Below are positions 1 through 12,656 of a stretch of 64,000 bases of DNA, piece by piece; position 1 is the stretch's first letter; each line of letters starts with the position of its first letter. Source of the DNA: Rosa chinensis (Eukaryota; Streptophyta; Magnoliopsida; Rosales; Rosaceae); assembly GCF_002994745.2 (NCBI RefSeq), contig NC_037093.1:10246900-10310899 (forward strand). The letters are read 5' to 3'. A model generated the notes under the pieces. That model ran no database searches. It was not told where the DNA came from and saw only the letters and a program-made list of their open reading frames with translations. Both the position numbers and the translations under genes were made by a program.

Positions 1-539
1 TATTTGTCGTATCACAAGAGACAAACCCAAAACCAACCCATTTAATAATCGTGTTGAAAATTTAAACCCAAACCCAACCTATTTACTAAACAGGTTACCC
101 AATTCCAACCCGCTTAACCCATTTAATAAATAGGTCGTGTCATGTTGGATTAAATGACTCATTTAAGGATACATTGCGACCCATAAACTAAAAAAAAAGT
201 GTATTAAATTCACTAAAAAATTCACAAGACGAAGAATATAAATAATTATATATAATTCATAAATAATTAAATCAAATAATGCTGAAGTAAAATATTTCAA
301 ATTCTCCAATCATAGGATCAAATACTCCTAACGTCCAAAATTTCAAGAAGTATAACATAATCGGGTTATATGGGTTCACTTCGTGTTGGCGGGTTGACCC
401 GTGGCCAACCCGTTTATTAAATGGGTCATGGCGGGTTGACCCGCGGCTGACCCACTTTTTAATCGTGCGGGTTCAACCCGCTTTATTTCGTGCGGGTTTA
501 GAGTCGTGTTATCGGGTCGTGTCGGAATTGACAGCCCTA
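1..539. mobile_element. Partial hAT-like non-autonomous DNA transposon, right end
   Basis: The segment is full of degenerate GGGT/ACCC-rich motifs (gcgggttgacccg and similar) and ends in TTGACAGCCCTA, the inverse of the TAGGGCTGTCAA-type end common in plant hAT-like elements. At 540-541 the sequence changes abruptly to Tat retrotransposon sequence matching 41981 onwards of the complete element. The element therefore seems to have inserted into exon 2 of the antisense gene of Tat element A. Its left end and target duplication are outside the window. The superfamily call rests only on the terminal motif. Confidence 0.5.
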
Positions 540-540
540 C

Positions 541-2271
541 TCGTGAGGAAGAGTGCCGGGTAGCGCGCATCAGAGGTTGCTGGCGGAACCGCAACTTGCT
601 GGACTTCCGTCTTCTTAGCTGGTGGGAGTTGCTGGTAGCCCAACAGTTGACACGCGCCGTTGGTAAGTAATCTTAGCTGTATCGTACCTTTGGTGGGGTT
701 GTCCCATGCTAACTGGCCTGCCACTAACTTTTGCAGAGACTCCGCCGGGAAACAAGGCTAGTCACGACGGCTTTTCTAAAGCCATGGACCGTGCTGAAAT
801 TGATAACTTCCTGGAAGCCATGTATGCTTCCGGGATGGAGGCACAAAAGACGGTGGTGGATCCGGAGACACTGGCGCTGAGCCAGTCAGAGGTTCTCGTG
901 GTGCTGCCAATGCCACACCACTCCCATCTTGGTGGTGATGGGCTGCCTGCTGTCCAGGAGGGGACCGGCGGGGCGAGTGAAGCAGCACCGAGGAAAGAGA
1001 GGGCGCCGGCCTTTCGGCGCGGCGTGGGGAAGAAAACGGTGCGCCCCACCGAGGGTGTTACTATAGCGGGGTTGGCGCCGCCGGCGGGGGGTTCGAGGCC
1101 AACCGTTGCTTGGAGCACGCGGGTGCTCCAGCGAAAACGCCGCCAGCCGGACTCGCCAGAGGAGGAGGAAGTGGAGGTAACGGGGGCCCGAGAGCAACCC
1201 AAGAAGTCGAAGCAGGCTCCGTCCGGGGCTGTTGCGGATATGGCGGAAGAGGTGGGTGCGAGCGGCCTGGACTCATTCGCTGCCTACGCCGAGTTCCTTA
1301 ATGATGGTGAGCGGGACTTCCTGTATCACCTCTGCGAGCGGCTAGGGTTGGGCGGTCTGGAGGGGATTGTCCGGTCAACCGCAGTCAGCGAGTAGCCCTT
1401 CAGCACAGCCTTTGGGCACGTCGCCGTTAGGCTTCACGAGATGTTCCAGGCGGCGTCCAAGCAGCCTCTGGTTGAGCGGGAGCTGAGGGAGGAAGTGGCG
1501 GGCCTCCAGAGGGACTTGGGGAAAACCCAGGAGAAGTTGGCTGACATCGAGCAACGTCTGACAAAGGCCGACTGCGATGCGGCGGATGCCAGGGACAAGC
1601 TGAACGTTGCCATTAAGCGGCACCTGGACCAGAATGAGCGGTACGCCAAGCTGGAGCAGGATATGTCTCTTGTACGGGACCGGGTGACCGCGAAGGAGAA
1701 GAAAATTGAGATCCTTCAGCGGGAGTCCGCCGCTAAACAAGCTGAGATCAAGCGGCTGGAGGGTGAGGTCGCTCGCCTGGAGGCTGAGGGAAGCCGCGTT
1801 GCGGCTGCCGTTGTTGAATCGTATAAGCAGTCTGCAGAGCACAAGAAGGCGCTGAACGACGCAGCCAAGGCCGGTGCCCTGGCCAATGTGGAGATGTTGC
1901 GGCAGAAGGGCGTCATTGATTGGGTGAAAGCGGCAATGCCAATCGTGCAGCCAAGGAAAGAAGCGCCGCCGACAACCAGTACCGCTCCCACCGCCGCAAC
2001 TGGTCCCAGAGTCCTCTCGGGTAGCGGGGAGAGTGGCGAGCCTCCAGAAGGTGACTCCCAGTGGATGCCTACGCAGTCCGAGGGGTCCCGCGCTGGGTTC
2101 CTGGCTGCCCACACTCGGGCGGATGGCACGATAGAAACTCCCAGTCCCACGGCCCGAGGGTCCGACCAGACGAGTCGCTCCCATCCTCCGCAGGCCGCCG
2201 GTGGAACCGCTGAAGGTAGCGGGGTCGACCCAACCAACCCTGCTGATTCCGCCAATCCCGTCAACCCCTAA
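541..2271 (+). pseudogene. Antisense gene of Tat element A (exons 2-3, one nonsense codon)
   Basis: This is homologous to exons 2 and 3 of the intact antisense gene at 40997-43683. Exon 2 runs from the hAT junction to 662 (donor gtaag). Exon 3 starts at 737 after ttgcag and stays in one frame to the stop at 2269-2271. The only break in exon 3 is TAG at 1393-1395, where the intact copy has CAA (Gln). The product would be acidic and Pro/Glu/Arg-rich at first, then a long heptad-type coiled coil (roughly 1440-1900), then a Ser/Pro/Gly-rich tail. Exon 1, with the Transposase_28-like domain, is not in the window. Confidence 0.8.
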
Positions 2272-2672
2272 ATAGTAGGAAAAATTTTTGTATGGCCGCT
2301 GAGGCACAATGATGTAATTCTGTTTTGAGATGAATGAAATTTGTTGGCACCCGAATTCCAAGTGTTTCTTTCTGTTTGTGATAATGTGTGTGCCGCTAGA
2401 AGTCTTGATACCTGCTTTTGGTCATGAATGAAACATTAAAGGAATTAAAATTGGTCCAAGTGCACAATGTAGCCGACGCAGTCCGCTGACTGGCGTTGCC
2501 AGTTGCCCTCAGTGCTAGACTTGGTAACAATGGTTTGAATAATTCCTCGTTTCATTGATAGCTGTCTGAACAGCGTTTACAAAAGCGGGGTCGTACCCGT
2601 TGGGTAGCTTCCCTTAGCTAAATATTGAACAAAAATTTAGCTAAGTCAAGATGCTCTTGGGTAGCGGTATGA

Positions 2673-5600
2673 CTATTTGTAGTAATACCGAAGGTGTTCG
2701 GTATTCCAAGGGTGGGTCGTTGTGACGCCATCCTTGTCCATTAAGTAGAAGGTTCCCGGGCCAACGACCTCTACAATTTTGTATGGACCTTCCCAAGTTG
2801 GGCGGAGTTTCGTCGGTGGGGGTATAACTTCTTTCATCACCCAGTCCCCCAGTTGGAGGTTGCGGGCCTTAACCCTGGCGTTGTAGAAACGTGATACTCG
2901 CCGCTTATTCTGGATATTGCGCAAATGGGCTGCGTCTCGCTTTTCCTCTAGTAAATCCTTGTCGAGGTTAACGTCGTCGCAGTTGGTCTCGGGACAGTAA
3001 CCTTCGACCCTAGCGGTTGGTTGGATTACCTCGACAGGCAGGACAGCCTCGGTCCCAAACATCATGCAAAAGGGGGTTTCACCTGTGGCGGAGGTTGGGG
3101 TTGTTCTGATGGCCCATAGAACCTCCGGGAGCTTCTCCGCCCATAAACCCTTTGCCTCATCGAGCCGCTTCTGCAATAGTTTCTTGATTATCTTGTTTGC
3201 CGCCTCGACCTAGCCGTTGGTTTAGGGATGGGCGACCGATGCAAAACGCATCTTGGTGCCCAAATTGGCGGTGAAAGAGATGAGTTCCTTATTGTTGAAC
3301 TGTGTGCCGTTGTCTGTGATGATTGCATGTGGGACACTATAGCGGCAGTAGATGTTCTTCCAGAGGAAGTGGATTACCTTGGCGGTAGTTATCGCCGTCA
3401 GTGGCTCCGCCTCTATCCATTTGCTGCTGTAGTCAATGGCGACAATGATATATTTGAATTGACCTTTGGCGGTTTGGAATTTTCCCATCAAATCCAGGCC
3501 CCACGTTGAGTGAATCCAAGGGCTGACGATAACCGACAGAGGTTCCGCCGGAGCGTGTAGCAGATCAGCAAATTGTTGGCATTTGTGACAGGATCTTGAT
3601 ATCCGCCTGGCGCCTGAGTGATTTCCACATTCCCCGCCATGTATTGTTGCCAGCACGACCTGTCCCTCTTCTGGGGTCAAACAACGAAGGTTGGGGTGAG
3701 TGAATCCCTGGCGGTAAAGTTTGCCGCTCTGCATGTTGTACCGGGTTGCTCTCCGCTGGAGCTGTCGCGCCTTGATTTTGTCTTCCGGCAATGTCCCGTT
3801 GCGTTTGTATTAGATAATCTCATCCATCCAACTAGGATTGGCCTCGATGCTAAAGATCTCCGCCAAGGTTTTGGTGATACTTGGCCTGTCCAAGGACTCC
3901 ACCCTTGTGTCTGCTGGGCTCTGGTGTGGTTGGGCGGTTGCCAGTCTTGCCAGCGAATCAGCCTTGGCGTTCTTTTCCCTGGGGATTTGTGTGATGGTGT
4001 GGAACTTGAATTTCTTGAGCAACGCCTTGGTGTACCCTAAGTTTGCCGCTAACTGCTGATCCTTGGCCTGAAAGCTGTCGTTGACCTGGTTAACGACCAG
4101 CTGAGAGTCACTGAAGATGTTGACACTGTCGGCCCCTGAATCAATGGCTAGGAGTAGGCCGGCAATGAGTGCCTCATATTCCGCCATGTTGTTAGAAGCT
4201 TTGAAGTTGAATTTCAACGCGTACTCGACGTTAAGCCCCCGCGGTCATGTCAAGATGATTCCGACACCGCTGGCCTTGGCGGAGGCGGACCCATCCACGT
4301 GTAGGTTCCACTTCGACTGTTGAGGTGCCGGCTCTACAGCCGTAGCAATTTCTGTTCCGAGCGGTATATCGATCTTGGTTTCGGTCTGACGCTCGGTGAG
4401 CTCAGCGATGAAGTTTGCCACCGCCTGGCCTTTCATGGCGGTTCGTGGTTTGTAATCAATGTCAAACTCGCTGAGCTCAATGGCCCACTTGCTGAGGCGG
4501 CCCGAATGTTCAGGGTTTTGCATTACTTGTCTCAGCGGTTGATTGGTTAACACATGGATTGTATGGGCTTGGAAGTACTGGCGGAGGCGTCTGGCGGCAA
4601 CGATGAGTGCGAGAGCAAGCTGCTCCAATGGAGGATACCGCGTCTCTGCTCCGTTCATGCCCCTACCGGCATAGAAAACTGGGAGCTCGTCCTGGCCTTC
4701 CCGCCGGACGATGGCGCAACTCACCGCTGACTGAGATACCGCTAGGTAAATGTACAATGTTTCTCCTTGGACAGGAATGGAGAGGAGCGGAACTGCCGCC
4801 AGGTATTCCTTCAGGCCTTGGAACGCCGCCTGGCACTCTGGGTTCCAGTCGATGACCTTCTTGTGGGTTGTTTTGAGGACTTTGAAAAATGGGGCACACC
4901 TGTCGGTCAATCTGGAGATGAATCGAGACAGGGCGGTTAGCTGGCCCTGGAGGCATTGGACGTGCACCTTCCACTCTGGGTCCTTCAGGTTAAGGATAGC
5001 CTGTACCTTGTCAAGGTTGGCCTCGATGCCCCGTTCACTGACAATATATCCCAGAAATTTGCTGGCGGTGACGCCAAAGAAACATTTCTCCTGGTTGAGG
5101 CGCATGTCGTAGGCCAAGAGAATGGTTATTATGATTTTCAGATTTGCCACATGTCCGCTGGCCTTTCTACTTTTGACCAACATGTCGTCTACGTAGACTT
5201 CGATTATCGTGCCCAGATGCTCCGCCAACATGGCGTTCATTAGCCGCTGATAAGTTGCCCCAGCGTTCTTCAAACCGAAAGGCATCACATTGTAACAATA
5301 CAGGCCTTTGTCGGTGGTGAAGGTGGTGCATTCCTGGTCGGCGGGATGCATCCTGATCTGGTTATAACCGGAAAAAGCATCCATCATGCTGAGAAGCTCG
5401 TGTCCAGCGGTTGCGTCGACGAGTTGATCGATGCGGGGTAATGGGAATCTGTCTTTCGGGCATGCCTTGTTAAGGTTTTTGAAGTCGACGCACATCCTCC
5501 ACCTACCGCTAGCCTTTTTGACCATAACCAGGTTGGAAATCCACTGTGGATAGATGACTTTGCGGATGAATCCAATGCCCTGGAGCTTGGTAACCTCTTC

Positions 5601-8309
5601 TCTGATAGTGCGGTACTTTTCTTCGTTGAAGGCTCTGCATTTGTGTTTGATAGGGTGGAAGGATGGCTTAATGCTCAACTTATGTGAGATGATCTCAGGG
5701 GAGATACCTGGCATGTCTGCATATGACCAGGCAAAGACGTAGCGTTGTCACGTAGGAACTGGGTGAGCTCCGCCGCCTACTCTGGGTCCAATTGAGCCCC
5801 TATGCGGACCGTCCGCTCAGGGTGCTCGTCCGAGATGCTGACAACCCTCAGTGATGTTTCTGGGTTGACCGGCTCCTTCCTTACGTACTTCTTTTCATCC
5901 TCCCTGGGGTCCTCAAAGATGTTTGGTGGCGGTGCCCGACTGCCTACCGCTAAGATCTCGTGGCGGCTGGCCGATTGTGCCATTGTAGTAGAGTAACACT
6001 CGCGTGCCAATTGCTGACTTCCCTTGACACATCCTGTGCTGTTGGGTGTGGGGAATTTCATGAGCAACATGTACCCGACGATGATGCACTTGAGTTTGTT
6101 GAGCGCTGGCCGACCAATGATGGCGTTGTATGAACTCGAACAATCGACAACTATGAACTCCGTATGTATCTCAGCCATACATGGACTACTGCCCATAACG
6201 AGCCGCATGTAATCAGAACCCAGCGGTTGCGTAACGTCGCCGGAGAAGCTGAGCAGTGGTTCATGGTCTTGGAGCGATTTTCTGTTCCTCTTAAGGTTGT
6301 TGTAACAACTGCCGAATATAACGTTGACAGCGGAGCCGCTATCAACCAGGACTCTTCCTACTGACATTTTGCCCAGAATGGCGTCAATCAAGAAAGGATC
6401 GTCGTGGGGCAGATGTACTCTACGTTCCTCCTCCTCCGAGAAGGTAATGGGTTCCCAACCAGATCTTGGGACTTTGGCGGATCTTTCGTAGCGGATGTTG
6501 CAGACTTCCTTTGGGTGATTAGCTCGCGCATAACGCTTTCTAGCTCTGTGAGACATGCTGGTGATTGGAGCACCTCCGTCGATTGTGTTGATGCGGCCCA
6601 TGGGCTCAATATCGGCGATCACGGGTGGCGGTTGGCGTACCTTGAACTGCTCGAGCTTGCCGTCCCGGTACAAGGTCTCAATGGCTGTTTTGAGGGCATT
6701 GCAGCTGTTGGTATTGTGACCGTTGTCCTCGTGGTATTTGCACCACCTGCCGGTGTTCCTTGGTTTTCCTGTTTTTGGGTATTTTCCCAGGGGCGGCGGT
6801 GGGATCTGATCCTTGCATTGATTGTATATTTCTTCATGTGAAGCCGTGAGGACTGTAAATACTGCATACCGTTGGGAAGACTCCGCATGTTTGTTGCGGT
6901 TGTCCCCATGGGATGGGCGGTTTCCCTTGTAGTGCTGATCCTTTTGCAGCTTGTTTTGGTACTGACCCTGCTGCCATTCCCTCTTCTTGTCAGCTGGCGG
7001 TGTGGAGGTTTTATTAGCGGTCCCCTGCTGACTGGAGGAGGGTTGTGTCGACTTTGTCAATGCCGCTGGCGGGGGTGGGGTCTCCCCAAATGTGATGAAT
7101 TCTGCTTGGGCATGAATGACCGCCTCACTCATGAGGTGGTCGTATACCGCATTTGGATGATTGTAGTTGAGGTGATAGAGAAATGGCCCTTTGAGGAGTC
7201 CCTGCTTAAAAGTCGCCGAAGCCATTGTTTTATCGAGGTCGCGGCACTGAGATGCTGCTGCTCGCCATCTTGTGACGAATGCCTTCAGTGTCTCCTCTGT
7301 ACCCTGCTTGACGTTGAACAATTGGCTTGTGTTGTGGTGCCCGGCGGACAGTAGGATGAACCGAGAAAGGAAAGCATGCGATAATGCCTGAAATGAGTCA
7401 ATGGATCCCCGCGGGCACTCGAAGAACCAATTCATTGCCTCATTGTCCAGCGTTTCACTGAACAAATGGCATAGGGTGGCGTCATCGAATCCCTTGTTGT
7501 TGGTGACCTTCTTGAAGGTGTCCATATGGACGAAGGGATCAGTCTTACCGCTGTAATGTGACATTTTAGGGGTCTTTGCATACGCCGGTCTGACGGCTAG
7601 CAAAATTGCAGCGGTAAATGGTCCTGGCTTGGCAGCGAAAAGCCGGGGTGCTCGACTCCGCCCGAATTAACCTTTGTTCCAACTGCTGCATCCTCTCCAA
7701 TATTTGAGCGGTCGCGTCGCTGGCGGGGTCCAGGCGACCACTCCGCTGAGCTGATCCTCGCCCTAGAGCGGGCGGGTTTCCCTCTGTTCTAGCCCTAGGT
7801 CTCGAGTGGTGGGTGCGTAGTGATGACTCCGCCTCCTGTTCCAACATTGGCTGGGGTGCGGGGGGTGGTCCCATTGCCGCTAGCTCTGGTGGGTGCAGCG
7901 GGACCTGCATATGTATGACCGGTGCAGGCATCAGTGCTCCCGTGCCGAGTCGGCTATGCCTGGTGCTTCGTGACTGTTCACTTCGTGCCGGGTTGGGAGT
8001 TGCTTCCAGCGCTTTCTTTAGCTCGTCGAAGTGGGACACAAGCATGGCCACCTGTCTTTGGGCTTCGGCCTTTTCCTTGCGTTCTTGTTCACGTTCTCTG
8101 TTCGCCTTGTGAAGATCCGCCAGTGCCAGCTCGTATAGGGAGGCGAGGTCTTGGCCTGGCGGGCGGCTGCTACTTGGGTTTGTTTCACCGCCGGGGTTGA
8201 CCGGGGTGGTGAATAACGCGCGGTTTATGCCTACCGCTGGGTTGGTGGGTTGGGGAATGGCGGATTGATCTGCCTGCTCTTCCGCGTTTCCCCCGCTGTC
8301 GTTAGTCAT
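2673..8309 (-). pseudogene. Gag-pol polyprotein of Tat element A, disrupted
   Basis: Reading leftward from ATG at 8309, the fragments are gag N-terminus (8309-7566), gag core with CHHC zinc knuckle and DSG protease (7603-5777), reverse transcriptase with YVDD plus RNase H (5714-4245), second archaeal-type RNase H (4217-3810), integrase (3791-3222) and integrase C-terminus (3176-2673). Two RNase H domains in tandem mark the Tat/Ogre group. Frames shift near 7600, 5740, 4240 and 3800. A TAG at 5777-5779 follows the LDPE motif. Integrase lacks about 22 residues between the NHSG motif and CHKC. It cannot encode a complete polyprotein. Confidence 0.88.
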
Positions 8310-8362
8310 GGTGATTGTGGTGGGATAACCTTTTGTTCAAGGGTTCCCACAGACGGCGCTAA

Positions 8363-8867
8363 TGTTAATGCTCAGCTCCGGTGGTAGCCGATTCCTTGCT
8401 TAACGCGGGTCCGGTGGGCGGACCGCTACTCCTAGGATTAGGTGATTCCTGTTACTGCAACACGATAGACAGGGCGTCAGAGGGAGACCGCGTTGGGCGG
8501 TCTTCACTTCTCCGATGCCTAAGTCAGTCACTGTATGCGCAGCATAACAATAAATGAGTAGTAATTGTGTCATTAATGAGGAGAGAGGAGAGGACCTTTT
8601 ATAGGCGAGGAAGGGGTTGATCTTCTTCTTGTTTCCGATGTGGGACTGCTGTGCTTCGATTCCCAGCGTTAGGGGCTTCTGATGCCATCTTGACGTGACG
8701 CGTGGCGGCGCGTCGGCGGTGATCTGGGGGCGGTTCGGGGCTCGAGCGGTAGCCCGCCTGGCCGTGACTTCGCAGGTCATCCCCTTGGTGAGATTCGGTA
8801 CCTCCGGCGGTACAATGAGCGTGGCTCATTATCGCTAATTATGCTCATTCTAGCGTATGTAGGTACA
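8363..8867 (-). repeat. 5' LTR of Tat element A
   Basis: A 505-bp LTR that reads TG...CA. On its gag side the primer-binding site occupies 8344-8361 (minus strand, one base from the LTR) and differs by one base from that of the complete element. The minus strand has a TATAAAAGG promoter motif at about 8599-8608. It is similar to, but clearly diverged from, the LTRs at 13589-14096 and 38752-39265. Confidence 0.85.
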
Positions 8868-11800
8868 ACAGTCCTCACAGCTTCGCATGAAGAAATATAC
8901 AATCAGTGCAAGGACCAGATCCCACCGCCGCCCCCGGGAAAATACCCAAAAATAGGAAAGCCAAGGAACACCGGCAGGTGGTGCAAATACCACGAGGACA
9001 GCGGTCACAATACCAACAGCTGCAACGCCCTCAAAACGGCCATTGAGACCTTGTACCGGGAAGGCAAGCTGGAGCAGTTCAAGGTGCGCCAACCGCCACC
9101 TGTGATCGCCGATATTGAGCCCATGGGCCGCATCAACACAATCGACGGAGGTGCTCCAATCACCAGCATGTCTCACAGAGCTAGAAAGCGTTACGCACGA
9201 GCTAATCACCCAAAGGAAGTCTGCAACATCCGCTACGAAAGATCCACCAAACTCCCAAGGTCTGGTTAGGAGCCCATTACCTTCTTAGAGGAAGAGGAAC
9301 GAGGAGTACATCTGCCCCATGACGATCCCTTCTTGATCGACGCTATTCTAGGCAAAATGTCAGTGGGAAGAATTCTGGTTGATAGCGGTTCCGCTGTCAA
9401 CGTTATATTCAGTGGTTGTTACAACGACCTTAAGCGGAACAGAAAATTGCTCCAAGATCATGAACCACTGCTCAGCTTCTCCGGTGACGTCACGCAACTG
9501 CTGGGCTCTGACTATATGCGACTCGTTATTGGTACTAGTCCATGTATGGCTGAAATACAAACGGAGTTCATAGTTGTCGATTGCTTCAGTTCATACAACG
9601 CCATCATTGGCCGGCCAGCGCTCAACAAACTCAAGTGCATCATTGCCGGGTACATGCTGCTCATGAAGTTCCCCACACCCAACGGCACAGGATGTGTCAG
9701 GGGAAGTCAACAATTGGCACACGAATGTTATTCTACTACCATAGCACAATCAGCCCGCCGCCACGAGATCCTAGCGGTAGGCAGTCAGGCACCGCCACCA
9801 AACATTTTTGAGGACCCCAGGGAGGACGAAAAGAAGTATGTAAGGAAGGAGCCGATCAACCCAGAAACATCACTGAGGGTTGTCAGCATCTTGGACGAGC
9901 ACCCTGAGCGGACGGTCCGCATAGGCGCTCAATTGGACCCAGAGCTGGCGGCGGTGCTCACTCAGTTCCTACGTGACAACTCTACAGTCTTTGCCTGGTC
10001 ATATGCAGACATGCCAGGTATCTCCCCTGAAATCATCTCACACAAGTTGAGCATCAAACCATCCTTCTACCCTGTCAAACAGAAACGCAGAGCCTTCGAC
10101 GAAGAGAAGTACCGCGCTATCAGAGGGGAGATTGCCAAGCTCCAGGGCATTGGGTTCATCCACCAGGTCATCTATCCCCAGTGGATTTCCAACCTGGTTA
10201 TGGTCAAAAAGGCTAGCGGCAAGTGGAGGATGTGCGTCGACTTCAAAAACCTTAACAAGGCATGCCCGAAAGATAGCTTCCCATTACCCCGCATCGATCA
10301 ACTCGTCGACGCAACCGCTAGACATGAGCTTCTCAGCATGATGGATGCTTTTTCCGGTTATAACCAGATCAGGATGCATCCCGACGACCAGGAATGCACC
10401 ACCTTCACCACCGACAAAGGCCTGTATTGTTACAATGCGATGCCTTTCGGTTTGAAGAACGCAGGGGCAACTTATCAGAGGCTGATGAACGCCATGTTCG
10501 CAGAACATCTAGGCAAGATAATCGAGGTCTACGGAGACGACATGTTGGTCAAGAGTATAAAGGCCAGCGGACATGTGGCAAATCTGAAAATCATAATAAC
10601 CATCCTCTTGGCCTACGGCATGCGCCTCAACCCGGAGAAATGTTTCTTTGGCGTCACCGCCAGCAAATTTCTGGGATATATTGTCAGTGAACGGGGCATC
10701 GAGGCCAACCCTGACAAGGTACAGGCCATCCTCAACCTGAAGGACCCAGAATGGAAGGTGCACGTCCAATGCCTCCAGGGCAAGCTAACCGCCCTGTCTC
10801 GATTCATCTCCAGACTGACCGACAGGTGTGCCCCATTTTTCAAAGTCCTCAAAACAACCCACAAGAAGGTCATCGATTGGAACCCAGAGTGCCAGGCGGC
10901 GTTCCAAGGCCTGAAGGAATACATGGCGGCAGTTTCGCTCCTCTCCATTCATGTCCAAGGAGAAACATTGTACATTTACCTAGCGGTATCTCAGTCAACG
11001 GTTAGCTGCGCCATCGTCCGGCGGGAGGGCCAGGACGAGCTCCCAGTTTTCTATGCCGAAAGGGGCATGAATGGAGCAGAAACACGGTATCCTCCATTGG
11101 AGTAGCTTGCTCTCGCACTCATCATTGCCGCCAGACGCCTCCGCCAGTACTTCCAAGCCCATACAATACATGTGCTAACCAATCAACCGCTGAGACAAGT
11201 TATGTAGAAACCTGAACATTCGGGGCGCCTCAGCAAGTGGGCCATTGAGCTCAGCGAGTTTAACATTGATTACAAACCACGAACAGCCATGAAGGGCCAG
11301 GCGGTGGCAGACTTCATTGCTAAGCTCACCAAGCGTTAGCCCGAAACCAAGATCGATGTACCGCTCAGAACGGAAATTGCTACGGCCGTAGAGCCGGCAC
11401 CCCAACAATCAGACTGGAACCTACACGTGGATGGTTCCGCTTCCGCCAAGGCCAGCGGCGCCGGAATTATCTTAACAGGACCAGGGGGGCTTAGTGTCGA
11501 ATATGCGTTGAAATTCAACTTCAAAGCTTCTAACAACATGGCGGAATATGAGGCACTCATTGCCGGCCTACTCCTCACCATTGATTCAGGGGCTGACAGT
11601 GTCAACATCTTCAGCGATTCTCAGTTGGTCGTTAACCAGGTCAACGACAGCTTTCAGGCCAAGGATTAGCAGTTAGCGGCATACTTAGGGTACGCCAAAA
11701 CGCTGCTCAAGAAATTCAAGTTCCACACTATCACACAAATCCCCAGGGAAAAGAACGCCAGGGCTGATTCACTGGCAAGGCTGGCAACCGCCCAACCACA

Positions 11801-12440
11801 CCAGAGCCCAGCAGACACAAGGGTAGAGTCTCTGGACAGGCCAAGTATCACAAAAACCCTGGCGGAGATCTTTAGCACTGAGGCCAATCCTAGTTGGATG
11901 GACGAGATTATCCAATACAAGCGCAACGGGACATTGCCAGAGGACAAGATCAAGGCGCGACAACTCCAGCGGAGAGCAACCCGTTACAACATGCAGAGTG
12001 GCAAACTTTACCGCCAGGGATTCACTCACCCCAACCTCCGCTGTCTAACCCCAGAGGAGGGAAAGGTCGTGCTGGCAACAATACATGGCGGGGAATGCGG
12101 AAATCATTCAGGCGCCAGATCCTTGGCTAATCGCACAATGCGACAAGGCTACTTTTGGCCTACGCTTGGTGATGACGCCCGGCGGATATCAAGATCTTGT
12201 CACAAATGCCAACAATTTGTTGATCTTCCACACGCTCCGGTGGGACCTCTGTCGGTTATCGTCAGCCCCTAGATTCACTCAACGTGGGGCCTGGACTTGA
12301 TGGGAAAATTCCAAACCGCCAAAGGTCAATTCAAATACATCATTGTCGCCATTGACTACAGCAGCAAATGGATAGAGGCAGAGCCACTGACGGCAATAAC
12401 TACCGCCAAGGTAATCCACTTCCTCTGGAAGAACATCGAC
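8868..12440 (+). pseudogene. Gag-pol remnant of Tat element B
   Basis: In order: gag C-terminus with CHHC zinc knuckle (8870-9270), DSG aspartic protease (about 9370-9410), reverse transcriptase (about 10000-10700), RNase H, archaeal-type RNase H (about 11420-11800) and integrase with NHSG/CHKC zinc finger (about 12090-12220) and part of the catalytic core. Premature TAG codons interrupt it at about 9268, 11103, 11204, 11337, 11667 and 12270. The reverse transcriptase active site reads YGDD instead of YVDD. Integrase stops after the first catalytic segment, at a deletion junction near 12440. Confidence 0.85.
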
Positions 12441-12485
12441 TGCCAGCCGTACGCGTGTCCCACAGCTGCAGTTACTCTCCGGATT

Positions 12486-12506
12486 AACCGAGGCGTCGCC
12501 TCGGTT
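12486..12506. repeat. Short perfect palindrome conserved in Tat elements
   Basis: Two 10-bp arms (aaccgaggcg / cgcctcggtt) flank one central base. The same structure, with the central base changed, is at 40381-40401 of element C upstream of its antisense gene. It may be a cruciform or a dimeric protein-binding site; function is inferred. Confidence 0.7.
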
Positions 12507-12656
12507 ACGAAATCCATCATTACTCGACATTAATGGCGAGGAGACAGCTCGGCGAAGGAGGCACACCTCCGCACGCTAACCCTTTAGGGGTTTGCCACGT
12601 GTCCACCACCATCAGGCGAAGCGTCCAGTAGGAGCCACAACTTTTGGGCGAAAGGC

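Larger units (their letters stand above)
540..8867 (-). mobile_element. Decayed Ty3/gypsy Tat-lineage retrotransposon A (right-hand part)
   Basis: Gag-pol reads leftward from 8309 to 2673 and the 5' LTR is at 8363-8867. The convergent antisense gene reads rightward and its visible part spans 541-2271. The left part, including the 3' LTR, is missing because of the hAT-like insertion and the window edge. Reading frames are broken by several stops and frameshifts. About 66 bp of the integrase zinc-finger region is deleted near 3605 compared with the complete element at 38752-50391. The right LTR end (8867) is followed by ACAGT and then gag of element B, which fits insertion of A into B. Confidence 0.85.

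Noticed and set aside
2673..12440. The inverted Tat copies A and B as one large palindromic duplication
   Set aside because: They differ in many positions, have different breaks and deletions, and join at an LTR terminus next to a plausible 5-bp target. Two separate insertions, one nested in the other, explain this better.
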